Assembly: GCF_030272615.1 (NCBI RefSeq)
Contig: NC_081405.1
Span: 308,860,014 to 308,924,013 of the forward strand
Origin: Cryptomeria japonica
Taxonomy: Eukaryota; Streptophyta; Pinopsida; Cupressales; Cupressaceae
Length of the DNA stretch: 64,000 nt
Direction: 5' to 3'
Position numbers and translations under genes: made by a program. Under the pieces are notes generated by a model that did no database searches, had not been told where the DNA came from, and saw only the letters and a program-made list of their open reading frames with translations. This document shows, piece after piece, positions 23,947 to 34,504 of the stretch (position 1 is its first letter; each line of letters starts with the position of its first letter).

Positions 23947-23961
23947 AAAGTGGGGGCTAAA
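23947..23961 (+). other. E3 polypurine tract
   Basis: AAAGTGGGGGCTAAA immediately precedes the TG of the 3' LTR. Confidence 0.8.
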
Positions 23962-25182
23962 TGTAGCATCCTAAAATTGTGACACTTGCAATTTCGACTG
24001 CATTTGGGTCTTCACAATGGCGGTGCAACGTTGAACCTAAATGGAGACCTCAAAACCTGTTTACGACATCAAAACCTGCATCTTTCTGTACCTTGGCCTG
24101 ATCCTCCTTGCACCCTGCTATCCCGGGAGGTGGGACCATGGCGCCCAGCACCCTGGTCCCTCAGGACCATGGCACCTAGTGCCCTGGTCCCTGGCCCTAT
24201 TTTGGACCCGGTCTCTTGTTGGGCATCGGGTTTTCAAGTTTGCAATTTGGAAAATAATGTTCCTAGGTCGGCCTAAGGTCAGAAAAATCAATCTCCTAAC
24301 CCTAATTGACAATTATATAAATTAAATTTCCTCTCCCAAAAAAAGAGAGGATAACATATGTGTGCAAAAGGCGGAAGCAATATTCAAACATTCAAACATT
24401 CAAGCATTCAAGCATTCCTTCAAGCAATTGAGCATTCTAGGTCTCCATTCAAGGCTAGGTGTTGCATTCAAGACAAGGATTCAACCATTGAAGAGGAGAT
24501 CACCTACAACATACAACATACAACATCATTACACCTTCGCATGTAAGAATACAAACATTCTTACAACAAGGTATCAGTACTTGATTACATTACAAACATT
24601 TACATTTACAACATTCTCATTTCTTGGTTAATTCCAAAACTGGGGTTTGACCTGAAGTCAAACCCCTAATCCTTAACCCCCCAATCGTCCTCTCTTTTTT
24701 GTGTGTAGGTTGCTGGTACGCAGCTATAATTGAAGATCTGGAATCCTTATGCAGAGATGAACACATCCCCCTTCGTTTCGTGGATTTTTCAGAGGACCGT
24801 GTGCACTTCGAGCACCATCGTCCCATCAACTTTCACTCAAATTTGCAGGACAGCATCGTCTCGACATTTTACTGCTAATTTCAGGTCCGCAACTTCATCC
24901 CATGTTTCTATTTCTGTCTGCAAGCTAATCTTTCTTACTTTCACATACACTCCTAGTTCAATCTTTCTATCTACATTCTTTACAAAGGAGGGTATTCTTG
25001 TTGTCTCAACCCTTGAAACTAATTTAGACTTCAGTCTTGCATTGTGTGGGATTGGATCTTGTGAGTTTCAACCCCTCCTTTGAATGTAAAGTCTTTCCTA
25101 AGTGAAAATTGTCAACCCTAGTGACCTCCTTTCTCTCTCCTTGGAGTGGGGGAACACCTAGGGTTCAATTTTCCACTTTACA
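23962..25182 (+). repeat. E3 3' LTR
   Basis: 1221 bp, a direct repeat of 17200-18420 ending TTTACA, followed by the AATAA target duplication. It carries the same 31-bp duplication (24133-24163, 24164-24194), a TATA box (24314-24322) and a stem-loop (24794-24824). Confidence 0.9.
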
Positions 25183-25187
25183 AATAA

Positions 25188-25829
25188 GTATCTAAAGAAA
25201 AATATGGAGGGGTACTACAAATTTTGTTGTATATCTTGGATCAAAGACTATTACATATAAATGATGATGTTATTTATATTTCATGATATACTTTAAATTG
25301 GTGTCACATTTGATGCAAATGCAAAATAATGTGTTTTATTCCTTTGATCAAATGCAACATCATTTAATTAAAGTATAATTATAAGCATGTACGATCTTAA
25401 TAAGATATGAATCTAATTGATTGAATAAACTCATTGTATTGCTTAGTAAATACCACAATGATTAAATTCATACATGTGTAAATTTGTATCTAAAATTTTA
25501 GAAAAAATATCATAAGTGATTAATAAGGTAGAATGAATGTTGATGCAATGTGTTCATGCTAAGTTAAATGTCAATGTGATCTAGCTAACATTTATTTCAT
25601 TAGATATTAATATGTCTAATAAAGATGGTACATGGAATACTAAATTGCATGCTAAAATAAATAAATAAAACATTTAATCTAAAAAAAATACAATAGAATC
25701 CAAGACAAACAATTTTTTGTCATAAAAGAAGTAATATATACTAAATAGGAAGAGATGATGACTATCCAATATAACATGCTTCAAGGAATAAAAATATAGC
25801 ATACGATTCAGTATAGAGAGAAGAAGATT
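25188..25829. other. No gene seen
   Basis: A/T-rich sequence. The first 30 bp, ending GGGGTACTACA at 25217, may be the outer end of the long minus-strand LTR interrupted by E3. No PPT or coding domain is visible. Confidence 0.5.
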
Positions 25830-26420
25830 AATCATAATATTTACATTAGAATTAATGGGTTCCTTGAAAGGAACACCATCTACTACTACTAATTTGTAGG
25901 CACATATCCATATACTTGATTGATGATGTATGGTCCTAACTAGTCTGAGTTGAACCTCCCTTTTTATCTAGTGAATCATTGATATTGTGTTGATTGTGAT
26001 AATGAAGAAACTCACCAACCATAACAAAAAATTGAATAACTTGTTCATTATAGCTTTATTGCATTGTCATTTGATAAGATTTAATATGTTTGAGATTATT
26101 TATACATTATTCCTCAAACATTTCAAGTTGTCAGAGACATTCTCTATAAATTTTTTTATCAAGTATGCCCTTGAGAGAATCTCACAATGAAGAAATTTTT
26201 AACTTTAATGGCATAATTGCATTGGCATCATAAACAAGATTATAAGAAATGGAACTTGTAGCTATACAAATACATATTTGATAGACCCACAAAACATATT
26301 ATAATTCAGTATGCCAATCCTTATCATAATTTTTCTTAGGATAAAATAGGCTTTGAAGGATCCTTGAAACCCTTACAACTAGAGAGTTTCCATCGAATAA
26401 TGTGGTATCTATAGGATCAT
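25830..26420 (-). pseudogene. Gypsy integrase C-terminal fragment
   Basis: Read on the minus strand across frameshifts: KNYDKDWHTEL near 26340-26305, ISYNLVYDANAIMPLKLKI near 26245-26190, then a helical stretch (YNEQVIQ) and WIGPYVI-like LGPYIINQVYGY (near 25955-25920), with VDGVPFKEPINSN at the end (near 25885-25845). These match the end of a Ty3/gypsy integrase: DWH--L--ALW-YR, SPY-LVYG-EAV-P, and the C-terminal GPY-I--V region. The DDE catalytic core is not present, so the fragment is dead. The style is Tat/Athila-like and not that of the chromovirus-like remnant at 11-13 kb, so it is probably a different element. Confidence 0.6.
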
Positions 26421-28242
26421 GGTTGGCTAAATAGGCCCTTAAGTGGCAATGAAAATCAAAAAAACAGACTTAGGCAACTTGACATAAAAAATTGAATAAG
26501 TAACCAAAATTATTTCAAAAATATGTAAGAATAGAATCTCTAGAAAATTGAATATAGTTTCTAAGCTACTAGTTCTTTTTTGACAAAAAAATCTACTTGA
26601 CAAAATATTGAGATTTCATTGTGCTAGTAGTACTAAAATTTCAGGAAAAAGATAACAAGAAAGTGTATGCCTGTCAAACCTAACCACAATCAAATTATAA
26701 TATTTTTTATAAGGTTTTAAATATAAGTAGAAGACTCGTATCCTGATATGACATATTTTTTTGTATTTTTTTGAAATAAATAATTAATTATAATACTTGA
26801 CTATAACTTAAAAAAAAATAAAAGCTCATATGTCTGACCACCATAACTTGGTCAAAAATTTATGAAATTAATTTTTTTTTTTAATCCTATAGTATATGAA
26901 GCATAGAATGTAATGCATGTTTCAGATTCAAAAAATGTGATAACATTTGAAAGTTATAGATATTTTTCAATCAATCTATCAATCAAGACAATAGTCAGAA
27001 TACCGCCACTTTTTGGCCCCTCGTGATCCTGCACATACCCAATGGACAAGACTACCTACCAAAGAACAAAAGGTTTTAGAATGGACCTAAAAGCTTCTAG
27101 ACTTCTGGGCATCCAAAGCCTAAAACCCAAAGACTGCACAAATATTAAACATGAAATTAGAGAAGTCACAACCAGCCAGACACTGACCAAACATCAAGTG
27201 TAAAATATTACAAAATAGGCTTTCCCAAGTAAAGGATCTAAGTCAGAAAACAATAGACCTCAAAAAACAAAAAACAACAGTTTTATTAGGAACCCTCAGC
27301 CAACATGAATGGTTTTCCCAGGCTCCCACAACTGTTAATAGAATCTCTAGACCATTAAAAACCACAAATCCCAAGCCTAACCAAAAACAAACACTGGCCA
27401 AATTGTGCCCTTTAAAACTGCTATCATCTAGCCTGTCCTTGGGAGAAACAAAAAACATAGGGTTTTTTTAGGCTCCCTCAACCTTGAGAGTGGGTTTTAC
27501 AAGTCTCCCACAACCAGTAATAATGGGTTTTTGATAGGGTCACATAACCTTGATATTGAGATTGAATAGAGTTAAGCACAATATAACCTCCAAGACCACC
27601 ACCTCAATAGTTGATAAAGGAGAAACCAATTAAAAGATCATACTCTATTCCTAAACAACACAGAAACAAGGAACCATTAGCTTCCCACCAACACCTCCCA
27701 ACCTCCACTGCAGCACCTAAATCCACCTCAATAGGAGAAATGTTGTATCCAAAACCATCCATCTCCACCCCAAAAGAAGATAGGACCACCTCTATATGAC
27801 AAACCAAAGAAAACTAGGGTTGTAGGGAGAGGGCCATTGAAAAGATGAAGCTTGCACAAACATGGTTAGACTGTGATGACATCCCTCCATCAAATATTTA
27901 AAAAAATCGATAAGGCATAGAAGGCTTGGGCTATATCTAATATCTTGAGAAAAAAAAGACAACCTACTCCAGAAGATGCAACCCAAAAGCAGAAAAATCA
28001 TAAAAAGAGGAACCAATGCCCCCTAAAACTGCAATATCTGCTTCAAACTCAAAAACAAATGCCTTCACAATAGGAACACCTAGGACAAGAGATGCCCAAA
28101 TTAGAAAAAAGAAGAATGCAAAAGAAAGGGCAACAAACAAAACCAACCAGTTCAACGACCAATCAGGTACAATAGAGTAAACAAAAAACTATCCCTCGAC
28201 CGTAGAAAGAGAACCAGGACCAACAGACAAGCCCAAAACCAA
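26421..28242. other. No gene recognised
   Basis: A/T-rich with several short open frames on both strands. 27240-28200 has more even composition but no domain I recognise. No LTR termini or tRNA-like boxes were found. Confidence 0.5.
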
Positions 28243-28280
28243 GCTAGCTAAGTCACAATGGCATGCCTAGTTTTATGAAG
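28243..28280 (+). repeat. 38-bp direct repeat, copy 1
   Basis: Starts GCTAGCTAAGTCACAATGGC and ends TTTTATGAAG. It is identical to 29125-29162, 882 bp downstream. The block between the copies holds the SINE. Confidence 0.85.
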
Positions 28281-28442
28281 TGGATGAACCTTATTTTCTC
28301 TTTGATGAAGAATGTTAGATAAAATAACGTATTACATGGCAAGTATAATATTTATCATTCTTAGTTGTTGGATTTGGAAAGGGATCATATTGCAAGAAAA
28401 GGTATATTAAAAAATGGTATGTATATAATTATCCTTGGATAT

Positions 28443-28572
28443 GTACAGCTTGAGTTAGCCTAGTGATGGAGAACTTGTGATCTTGAAAGAGAGGTTACAG
28501 GTTCAAATCCCACAAGGTGGTATGGTTTGTGCTCCTTATCTTCTTTGGCCCCTTACCAATCAAAAATAAAAA
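28443..28572 (+). mobile_element. tRNA-derived SINE
   Basis: A 130-bp unit with RNA polymerase III promoter boxes at tRNA-like spacing: A box TAGCCTAGTGATGG (28456-28469) and B box GGTTCAAATCC (28500-28510). It ends in a short A-rich tail (CAAAAATAAAAA). It is flanked by a perfect 12-bp target duplication, ATCCTTGGATAT, at 28431-28442 and 28573-28584, as produced by LINE-mediated insertion. It codes for no protein. It is not a tRNA gene because no cloverleaf acceptor stem surrounds the boxes. The perfect duplication suggests a fairly recent insertion. Confidence 0.85.
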
Positions 28573-28584
28573 ATCCTTGGATAT

Positions 28585-29124
28585 CTTGCATATTCATCCT
28601 TCAAATTGTTAGTAGATATTTAAGGCATCAAATTAGGAGAGCTCTTTTGGATTAATTACCTTATGAAGTCGCTATACCATCTTCATTTATGTACACTTTG
28701 ATAATGATAGCTGAAGATGATGAAATAGAGCACATTCTAGTGACTACACATTGTCTTGTGCATTGGAAAAGGATAACAAGAGGATCTTGATACACAAATA
28801 TAATTCATTGAAAATCAAAAGAAAAAGGCATGTCCTTAAAAAGTAAATATGTTGAGGTAGTTTCAAATGGTCTATTATCAAAACATCCACATCCTATTGC
28901 ATAATTGTGTGTCAAATACTAAAGTTTGGGTGCATCCCAAGACTTAATGTTGATGTCATCATGCATATGTTGTAGATTATAAACCTCAAAATCTTTGTAT
29001 AAGATTATAGTTAAATCGTCTTAGATGTTTTTCCAATAGAAAACTTATTTGAGCTATATTAACAAATAAGACATCATATATTTTCTAGTAGGCAAAGAAT
29101 GAAAACATCTAGAACATTAGTTGG
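28585..29124. other. No clear gene; weak retrotransposon-like fragments
   Basis: A + strand stretch near 28850-28890 (VEVVSNGLLSKHPH) is faintly like the NVVADALSR region after a gypsy RNase H, but too short to call. Otherwise I see nothing. Confidence 0.4.
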
Positions 29125-29162
29125 GCTAGCTAAGTCACAATGGCATGCCTAGTTTTATGAAG
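29125..29162 (+). repeat. 38-bp direct repeat, copy 2
   Basis: Identical to 28243-28280. It is followed directly by an (ACATAT)-rich microsatellite at about 29167-29196. Confidence 0.85.
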
Positions 29163-29208
29163 AGAAACATATATATACATACATATATACATATATTAAG
29201 AACACAAA

Positions 29209-31845
29209 TGTACACTGAGAGGGGGGGAGGGGTGTATCAGTGTACTTCAAAAATTGATGTTTTGTGTGCATATTTTAAGGATGTAATGCAAACTTAAACA
29301 CACATACACAGGAGCACATCACATAACACCATATGTACGAGAAAAAACCAATGTGGGAAAAACCTCGGTGAGAATAGGTGTTGGAGTTTACTGCTCCAAT
29401 ACAGCCTCACAGTAAATAATAGTTTACAATGTTTAGGGCACCAACCCAAGGAGCACCAACCCCTGAAAATTTAGGGTACTAGCCAAATGATCACCAATCC
29501 CTGATTTTATTAGAACCTACTCCAAGGACCACCTACCCCTACTCTAAGCACCTACTTAGAGATTTACAGTGATTTTTCAAGTTTACAATGCAATAATGAA
29601 GCCTCATTACAAATGAGTTTTGTAACACTTACTCATTTCTCATATCATGAGAATGAATTTCTTTTCCTGTTGAAGTTACTTCTCTATTTCTTCTTCTTCC
29701 TCAATCTCTTTTTCTTCCCCTATCTCTTTTTCTTCCTTTGTCTAGATTTATTCTTCTAGTTTCACTTTGCTTAATTTCCCTGTTTTGGTGGATGTCTCTA
29801 TCTTCTCTCTGTAGCAACATTCTTTGTACTTCACCTCTACTACACACCTCTATTCCGCACTTTGTATATCTTTTCTCTGTTTCTTTCTTCTCCCTCTGTT
29901 TGGTTCTCTTCTTCTCTCTGCCTTGGCTTCACCTTTCTCAAAATAATCTACCCTCAATATTCTATAGCTACAAGTGCCCTCTCTACTCTATTTTTTCAAC
30001 TACTCTATCTCTATCTCTCTCTATCTACACTCTCCTATCTTCACAACAACAACATTCCTTTTCAACACATCATCTATATTATCGACTAGTGGGGATATCT
30101 TTGTTTCTACTTTTTTCATGATCACAACAGCAAAACCTACCAATGCCAAATCATATTTACAGCTACTATTAGACTAGATCAACTTTGTACACATCTAATT
30201 TTTCTTCCACTACAATCTTGAATATTTTATTCAAGTAGTTTGTCTTGGAGGTCTGCAACTCAAGACATTTTATTCTCTGTTCTGAATAAGATCTCAAATC
30301 AATTTCCTAAATAAATGCATTTTTTCTATTTTCAGATCATTTTTCATACTTGGATTACTAAGTTTAGTAAACTTCCTCTGTCCAAAATGATCTGCAATCC
30401 TTCCTCGAGCTGCACATCCAGCCTTCAACTTGGTTTCCATTAGTGAATCTTTCATGCTCTCTAAGAAGTTAGACAACTACCACATTGAAATCCACCTATA
30501 CCAACTTTTTTGTATCAGATATGTTCTTCAACTACCTAGGGAGACATATGTCTCCATTTCCTTTGTCCAGATCATTCGTTCAAGGTTATTTGGTCGCCAT
30601 GTAGATCATTTTCCCTATCGACATGTAGACATATTCTTATTCAACGTCCAATTTACTTGGTCAATCCTGGTCAATCATCCACGTGAACCTTAGAGTCTAT
30701 TGGCTTGTAGACATGACCGTAAAGTTGGTCGCAATCTTCAATTCTGCTGGCCAAATACCCTTTCATCTTTCTGACAAGTCTCCTCTTATTTTCTTCATAC
30801 ATGCCACGTCGTCAGGTAAAACTTTGTCAACACCCATGTGGACTATCGAGATGCACAACAATAGCAAGGTCTCTTAACCTACACGGGACAAGGTTTTCCT
30901 CCTTTCTCTTTGTTTTTCCTTATCCTGCAAGTCTCTTCTCTTCCTTGCTTGGTTATGTGGGATAAGTAGACCCTTCAATACCTCCTTCTCTTTTCCTTAT
31001 CTCATGGGCCCATTGACATCATCCTCGTCTCATGTGGGACAAGTGTCTTCAAGAAATCTCCCTTTGATTTGTTATCCCGTGAGTCCATTTCTCTCCAAGT
31101 TTCACTACGTGGGATAAGAAATCGCGTTTACTTTTGTTATGCCACAAGAATCTTGTGTAGCTTCTTACTTTGTGTGGGATAAGGTTTTCTTCATGGCATG
31201 CTTTCACTTGTTAGCCTGTGTGACATTGTGTGAGCTTCTTAACCTGTGCAATATAAGGGAATCCGCAATCTTCCATTTAGTTTCTTGTTTCACATGAATT
31301 TTGTGAGTCACTTTTGACACCATGTGATAAGAGGGAACATCTCTCTGTTTTGACCTCTTTTAACTAACTTATCTTGAGCAACCATCGTTAATCATTTTTT
31401 ACAACGCGAGATAAGAGGGACCATTGTGTTCAACAAACATAAGTTATCCCACACGACAAGCAAATGAAATTTTCCACAATGCTCAACCAACATGTTGCAA
31501 GATAAGAAAGAAAAATCATGTGCACCTCACAAGTTTTATCCCACACGGTCGACACTCTCTCTCATGAATGCCACAGGATAAGAGGATAGCCGGATTGATC
31601 CGTCAACAATGTTATCCCCTAGGGTCTCTTCCCTACACATGAACACAACATTGAGCCCATGGATACATGTAATCCAAATAATTGTTGCCACATGAAATCG
31701 GCTCAGTGACAGTTGTCAACATGACTGAATAATGAATCTGGCTGAAACCCGTGAAACATAACATGACTTGTTATGTGCGACTATTGCATGCATCATTGCA
31801 ACCTCCCTTGACATCCTTTTGACATCAATGACAATAATGCCAACA
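29209..31845 (-). repeat. Solo-LTR-like block (SIRE-like), minus strand
   Basis: On the minus strand it opens TGTTGGCATTATTGTCATTG, matching the LTR starts of E1 and E2, and ends ...CCTCTCAGTGTACA. It contains the shared LTR core at 29341-29370 (ACCAATGTGGGAAAAACCTC on the + strand). There is no PBS on its left or PPT on its right, so it looks like a solo LTR of 2,637 bp. The 5-mers ACAAA and ATACA do not match, so no target duplication is proven. It includes a C/T-rich tract (29640-29930) and a motif array at 30880-31625. Open frames in it are repeat by-products. Confidence 0.6.
30880..31625. promoter_or_regulatory. Cluster of GGGATAAG / TTATCCC motifs
   Basis: About 15-18 copies of a degenerate GTGGGATAAG in either orientation within 750 bp. 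Examples: TGTGGGATAAG at 30956-30966, TTATCCCGTGAG at 31072, TACGTGGGATAAG at 31107, TGTGTGGGATAAG at 31171, CATGTGATAAG at 31321, GCGAGATAAG at 31407, TTATCCCACACG at 31444 and 31537, and GTTATCCCCTAGG at 31611. GATAAG is the core of the plant I-box/GATA-factor site. The cluster lies in the U3 side of the solo LTR. Confidence 0.55.
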
Positions 31846-31914
<69 letters not shown>

Positions 31915-32079
31915 CATATATACATATATATATGTATATATATACATATATATGTATATACATATATGTATATATATACATATATATGTATGTATATACA
32001 TATATATATATATATACACACATATATACATATATATACATATATATGTGCATATACATATAAATACATAGATATAAAA
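31846..32079. repeat. (AC)n / (AT)n / (ACAT)n microsatellite
   Basis: A run of about 17 AC units from 31848, then alternating AT and ATAC units to about 32079. It directly abuts the LTR end at 31845. Open frames of up to 117 codons here are artefacts of the repeat. Confidence 0.95.
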
Positions 32080-33521
32080 TAGAAATTTGTTATGCTTATT
32101 CAGAAACAAATTACATGTTAATTCTAATAAGAAAAAGACATACATGTTTTCTTGATAAAAAGAATGTATGAGTTTCATTTATTATTATTAGCTCATGTGT
32201 GTTTATAATTCAACTAACCTGTACATTTGTTGGCTTGTAGTTAGCCTTCAATAACAAACCTTAGGCTTGGGTTCTTAATTCCCTCCTTTTCACTTTATTT
32301 TCCACTTCATTCTTATTTCTTAATGTGCACATCATTAGGTTTACATTAAATAATTTTTCCTACATGTTGTAATTTCTAATACTTCCACCTTTCGAAAATA
32401 CCACATACTCACTCAATATCACCACCAAAAATTAGAGAAACATCTAAACACATATTTCTAGACCACATACCACATGCAACAAACAAATAGACAACAATGA
32501 CCACAATTGTACTAGAGACACAACTGAACAACTACAACTTTCTCTTCACCTTTGTCACCAATCCATACAACACAAACTCATCTTCCCTCATCACATCAAT
32601 CACAACACAACTCAAGATTCTATAAAGGAAGATATCTTTAAAGATTTTATTTATCAATCTTATATGAAATATTCTATCAAATTGTACTACTCCATTATAG
32701 GTCGTTCAGTTAATATATTTACATCAAACATCTTCATGCTCAAAAGAGAAAATTAAACAAGATGAATTTTATGTTATGATGTAGATTGATATGACATATG
32801 TTTCTTATGTTACCTTATTTGACTTGTAAAAAAATATGACTTACTTAGAAGATAACATCATTTGAGCTAAAACTATGTTTTATTCACCTATTCGAGAATA
32901 CAAAACTTATAAAGGATTTCTAATATAAAAAATATGGGAGAAAGAAAAGCTCAAAATAAATCAATATAAAAATGAAGCACATTAAAAGAGAAAAAAAAAT
33001 ATTAAACGAGATAACAAAAGAACTATGAAATAACAATAACAAAAAAAAAACATCTAGACAAGAAAAAGAAGGAAAACTGTGGAAAATGATTAGGAATTTC
33101 TTTTTTTAAGGAAAAGTGCACAAGGGACATTTATAGATATATATTAATAACTATAAAAGTATTAAAAATAGATTAAAATAAAGGACATATAGTAAATACC
33201 AAGGGGATCCTTGCTCAACCACCAAACATGAGCTAAGCACAATCCATATTAATTTTTCACAATACATAGTAGTTATTTTTGTTGTTTGTGGTTTGGATTG
33301 TGTATATTTTTCTTCATCAATTTTGGCATACTTTATGATCCATTACTAGGATGATAGAGAGGTCAACGATAGAAAAATGGATTATTCTAGATCTAAGGAA
33401 GTGAAAAAGAGATGGTTCAAGGAAGGTTACTATAGTGGGAAAATGTTGGATTCCAAAAAAGAGAGATAAGAATGAAACACGATTAAACAACAAATAAAAA
33501 AATCAAAAGAATGAATCACAA
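32080..33521. other. No gene seen
   Basis: A/T-rich sequence with A-runs near 32980-33060 and no recognisable frame, LTR or RNA signature. Confidence 0.5.
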
Positions 33522-34086
33522 GAAAAAAGAATTCTACTAGAATACAACACCTAATATATTAAACTATTAACAAAATAAAAACACCATAACTTACCTTCCT
33601 AAATTAATAATAAGTATGATGATATTTAAATTTATTACGTTACAAAGGATAAGGTAACAAAAACTAAATGGTAAAAAGTGTGAAAACCAAAACTAAATAG
33701 AAAAGCTGACTCAAAATTAAAAAGTAAATAAGTAAGAGAATATAAGAAGGATTTAATAAAAAAATCAAATAGACAATAAAAAAATTATGTAATATATTTT
33801 TAATTTTAGTTTCATTACTTAATTTCTTTTATTGTCTTTTTAGTTTTTTATTATTTCTTTTGTATATTATCTTTTTTTTTTACATTTAAGTTTTCAATTA
33901 TTTCTTTTAATTTAGAGTTGTTTTGCTAGCATTTTATTATTCAATTTTTGTTACCTTATCCTTTGCACTATAATAAATTTAAATATTATTAAAATTATTA
34001 ATTTAGGAATGTAAATTATGGTTTTTTTAATTTTATTAATAGCATAATATAATAAGTGTTATATTCTATCATAATTCTTTTTTTTT
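33522..34086. repeat. Foldback (long inverted repeat) element, about 565 bp
   Basis: Left arm 33522-about 33800 and right arm about 33810-34086 are reverse complements with moderate divergence. CCTAAATTAATAAT (33599) pairs with ATTATTAATTTAGG (about 33994), AAAGGATAAGGTAAC (33644) with GTTACCTTATCCTTT (about 33951), GACAATAAAA (33771) with TTTTATTGTC (about 33828), and AAAAAGAATTCT at the left end with AATTCTTTTT at the right end. Non-coding. Its form suits a MITE or foldback element; I found no convincing target duplication. Confidence 0.75.
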
Positions 34087-34504
34087 TTCCGGTGATTACA
34101 TAGTGCATATCCCTTGACTTCTCGCTTAATTTTTTATTTATTAGTTAAACATATTTCCACTGCAATACTCGACCTTCTACTCCTTGACCTTTCTATTATT
34201 TTGATAATGGATCACAAGATGTGATTCATAACATTGATGCAAAAAAATACACAATCTAAACCAAAAACAACAACCATAATGAAAAATAAATTTGGGTTTC
34301 AGCCACATTGCGAAGAAATTAGATAGGTTTCTTTTTAGAGACTTAACCACTTTTCCTACACACGCGAGGTCCTCCATTATTCCTATTCAAGTTCTTATCA
34401 CTTCCTGGTTTTGTTGAGTTTGCCAAGAGCTAATAAGCCTCATAATTATCCCTTCAAATTTGAAGACATGTGGATGAAGTATTTTTTGTTTTTAATTGAT
34501 TGAT

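Larger units (their letters stand above)
17200..25182 (+). mobile_element. E3: Tat/Ogre-like LTR retrotransposon, gag-protease only
   Basis: A structurally complete element of 7,983 bp: LTRs 17200-18420 and 23962-25182 (both 1221 bp, TGTAGC...TTTACA), PBS at 18421, leader to 19782, one gag-PR frame 19783-23220, 3' untranslated region, and PPT 23947-23961. The flanking 5-mers are AATAA on both sides (17195-17199 and 25183-25187), a perfect target duplication. I count about 16 LTR differences in the first 258 bp, mostly transitions. There is no room or motif for RT, RNase H or integrase, so it is non-autonomous. The gag C-x2-H-x4-GH-x4-C motif and the protease style fit the Tat/Ogre lineage. 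Confidence 0.9.

Noticed and set aside
28456-28510. Possible tRNA gene (A and B boxes present)
   Set aside because: No acceptor or anticodon stem can be drawn around the boxes, and a 12-bp target duplication plus A-rich tail show a SINE.
28850-28890. RNase H/chromovirus-like VEVVSNGLLSKHPH
   Set aside because: The match is short and isolated, with no neighbouring RT or RNase H block.
29738-30177. Ser/Leu-rich frame of 127 codons resembling a membrane or signal segment
   Set aside because: It lies in the C/T-rich part of a solo LTR; hydrophobic composition follows from pyrimidine-rich DNA.
31716-32178. Overlapping frames of 88-117 codons rich in Tyr/Ile/Val or Thr/His
   Set aside because: They are produced by the AC/AT microsatellite and have no domain or start context.
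33512-34101. 9-bp target duplication around the foldback element (TGAATCACA / TGATTACAT)
   Set aside because: The match needs gaps and is no better than chance in A/T-rich DNA.
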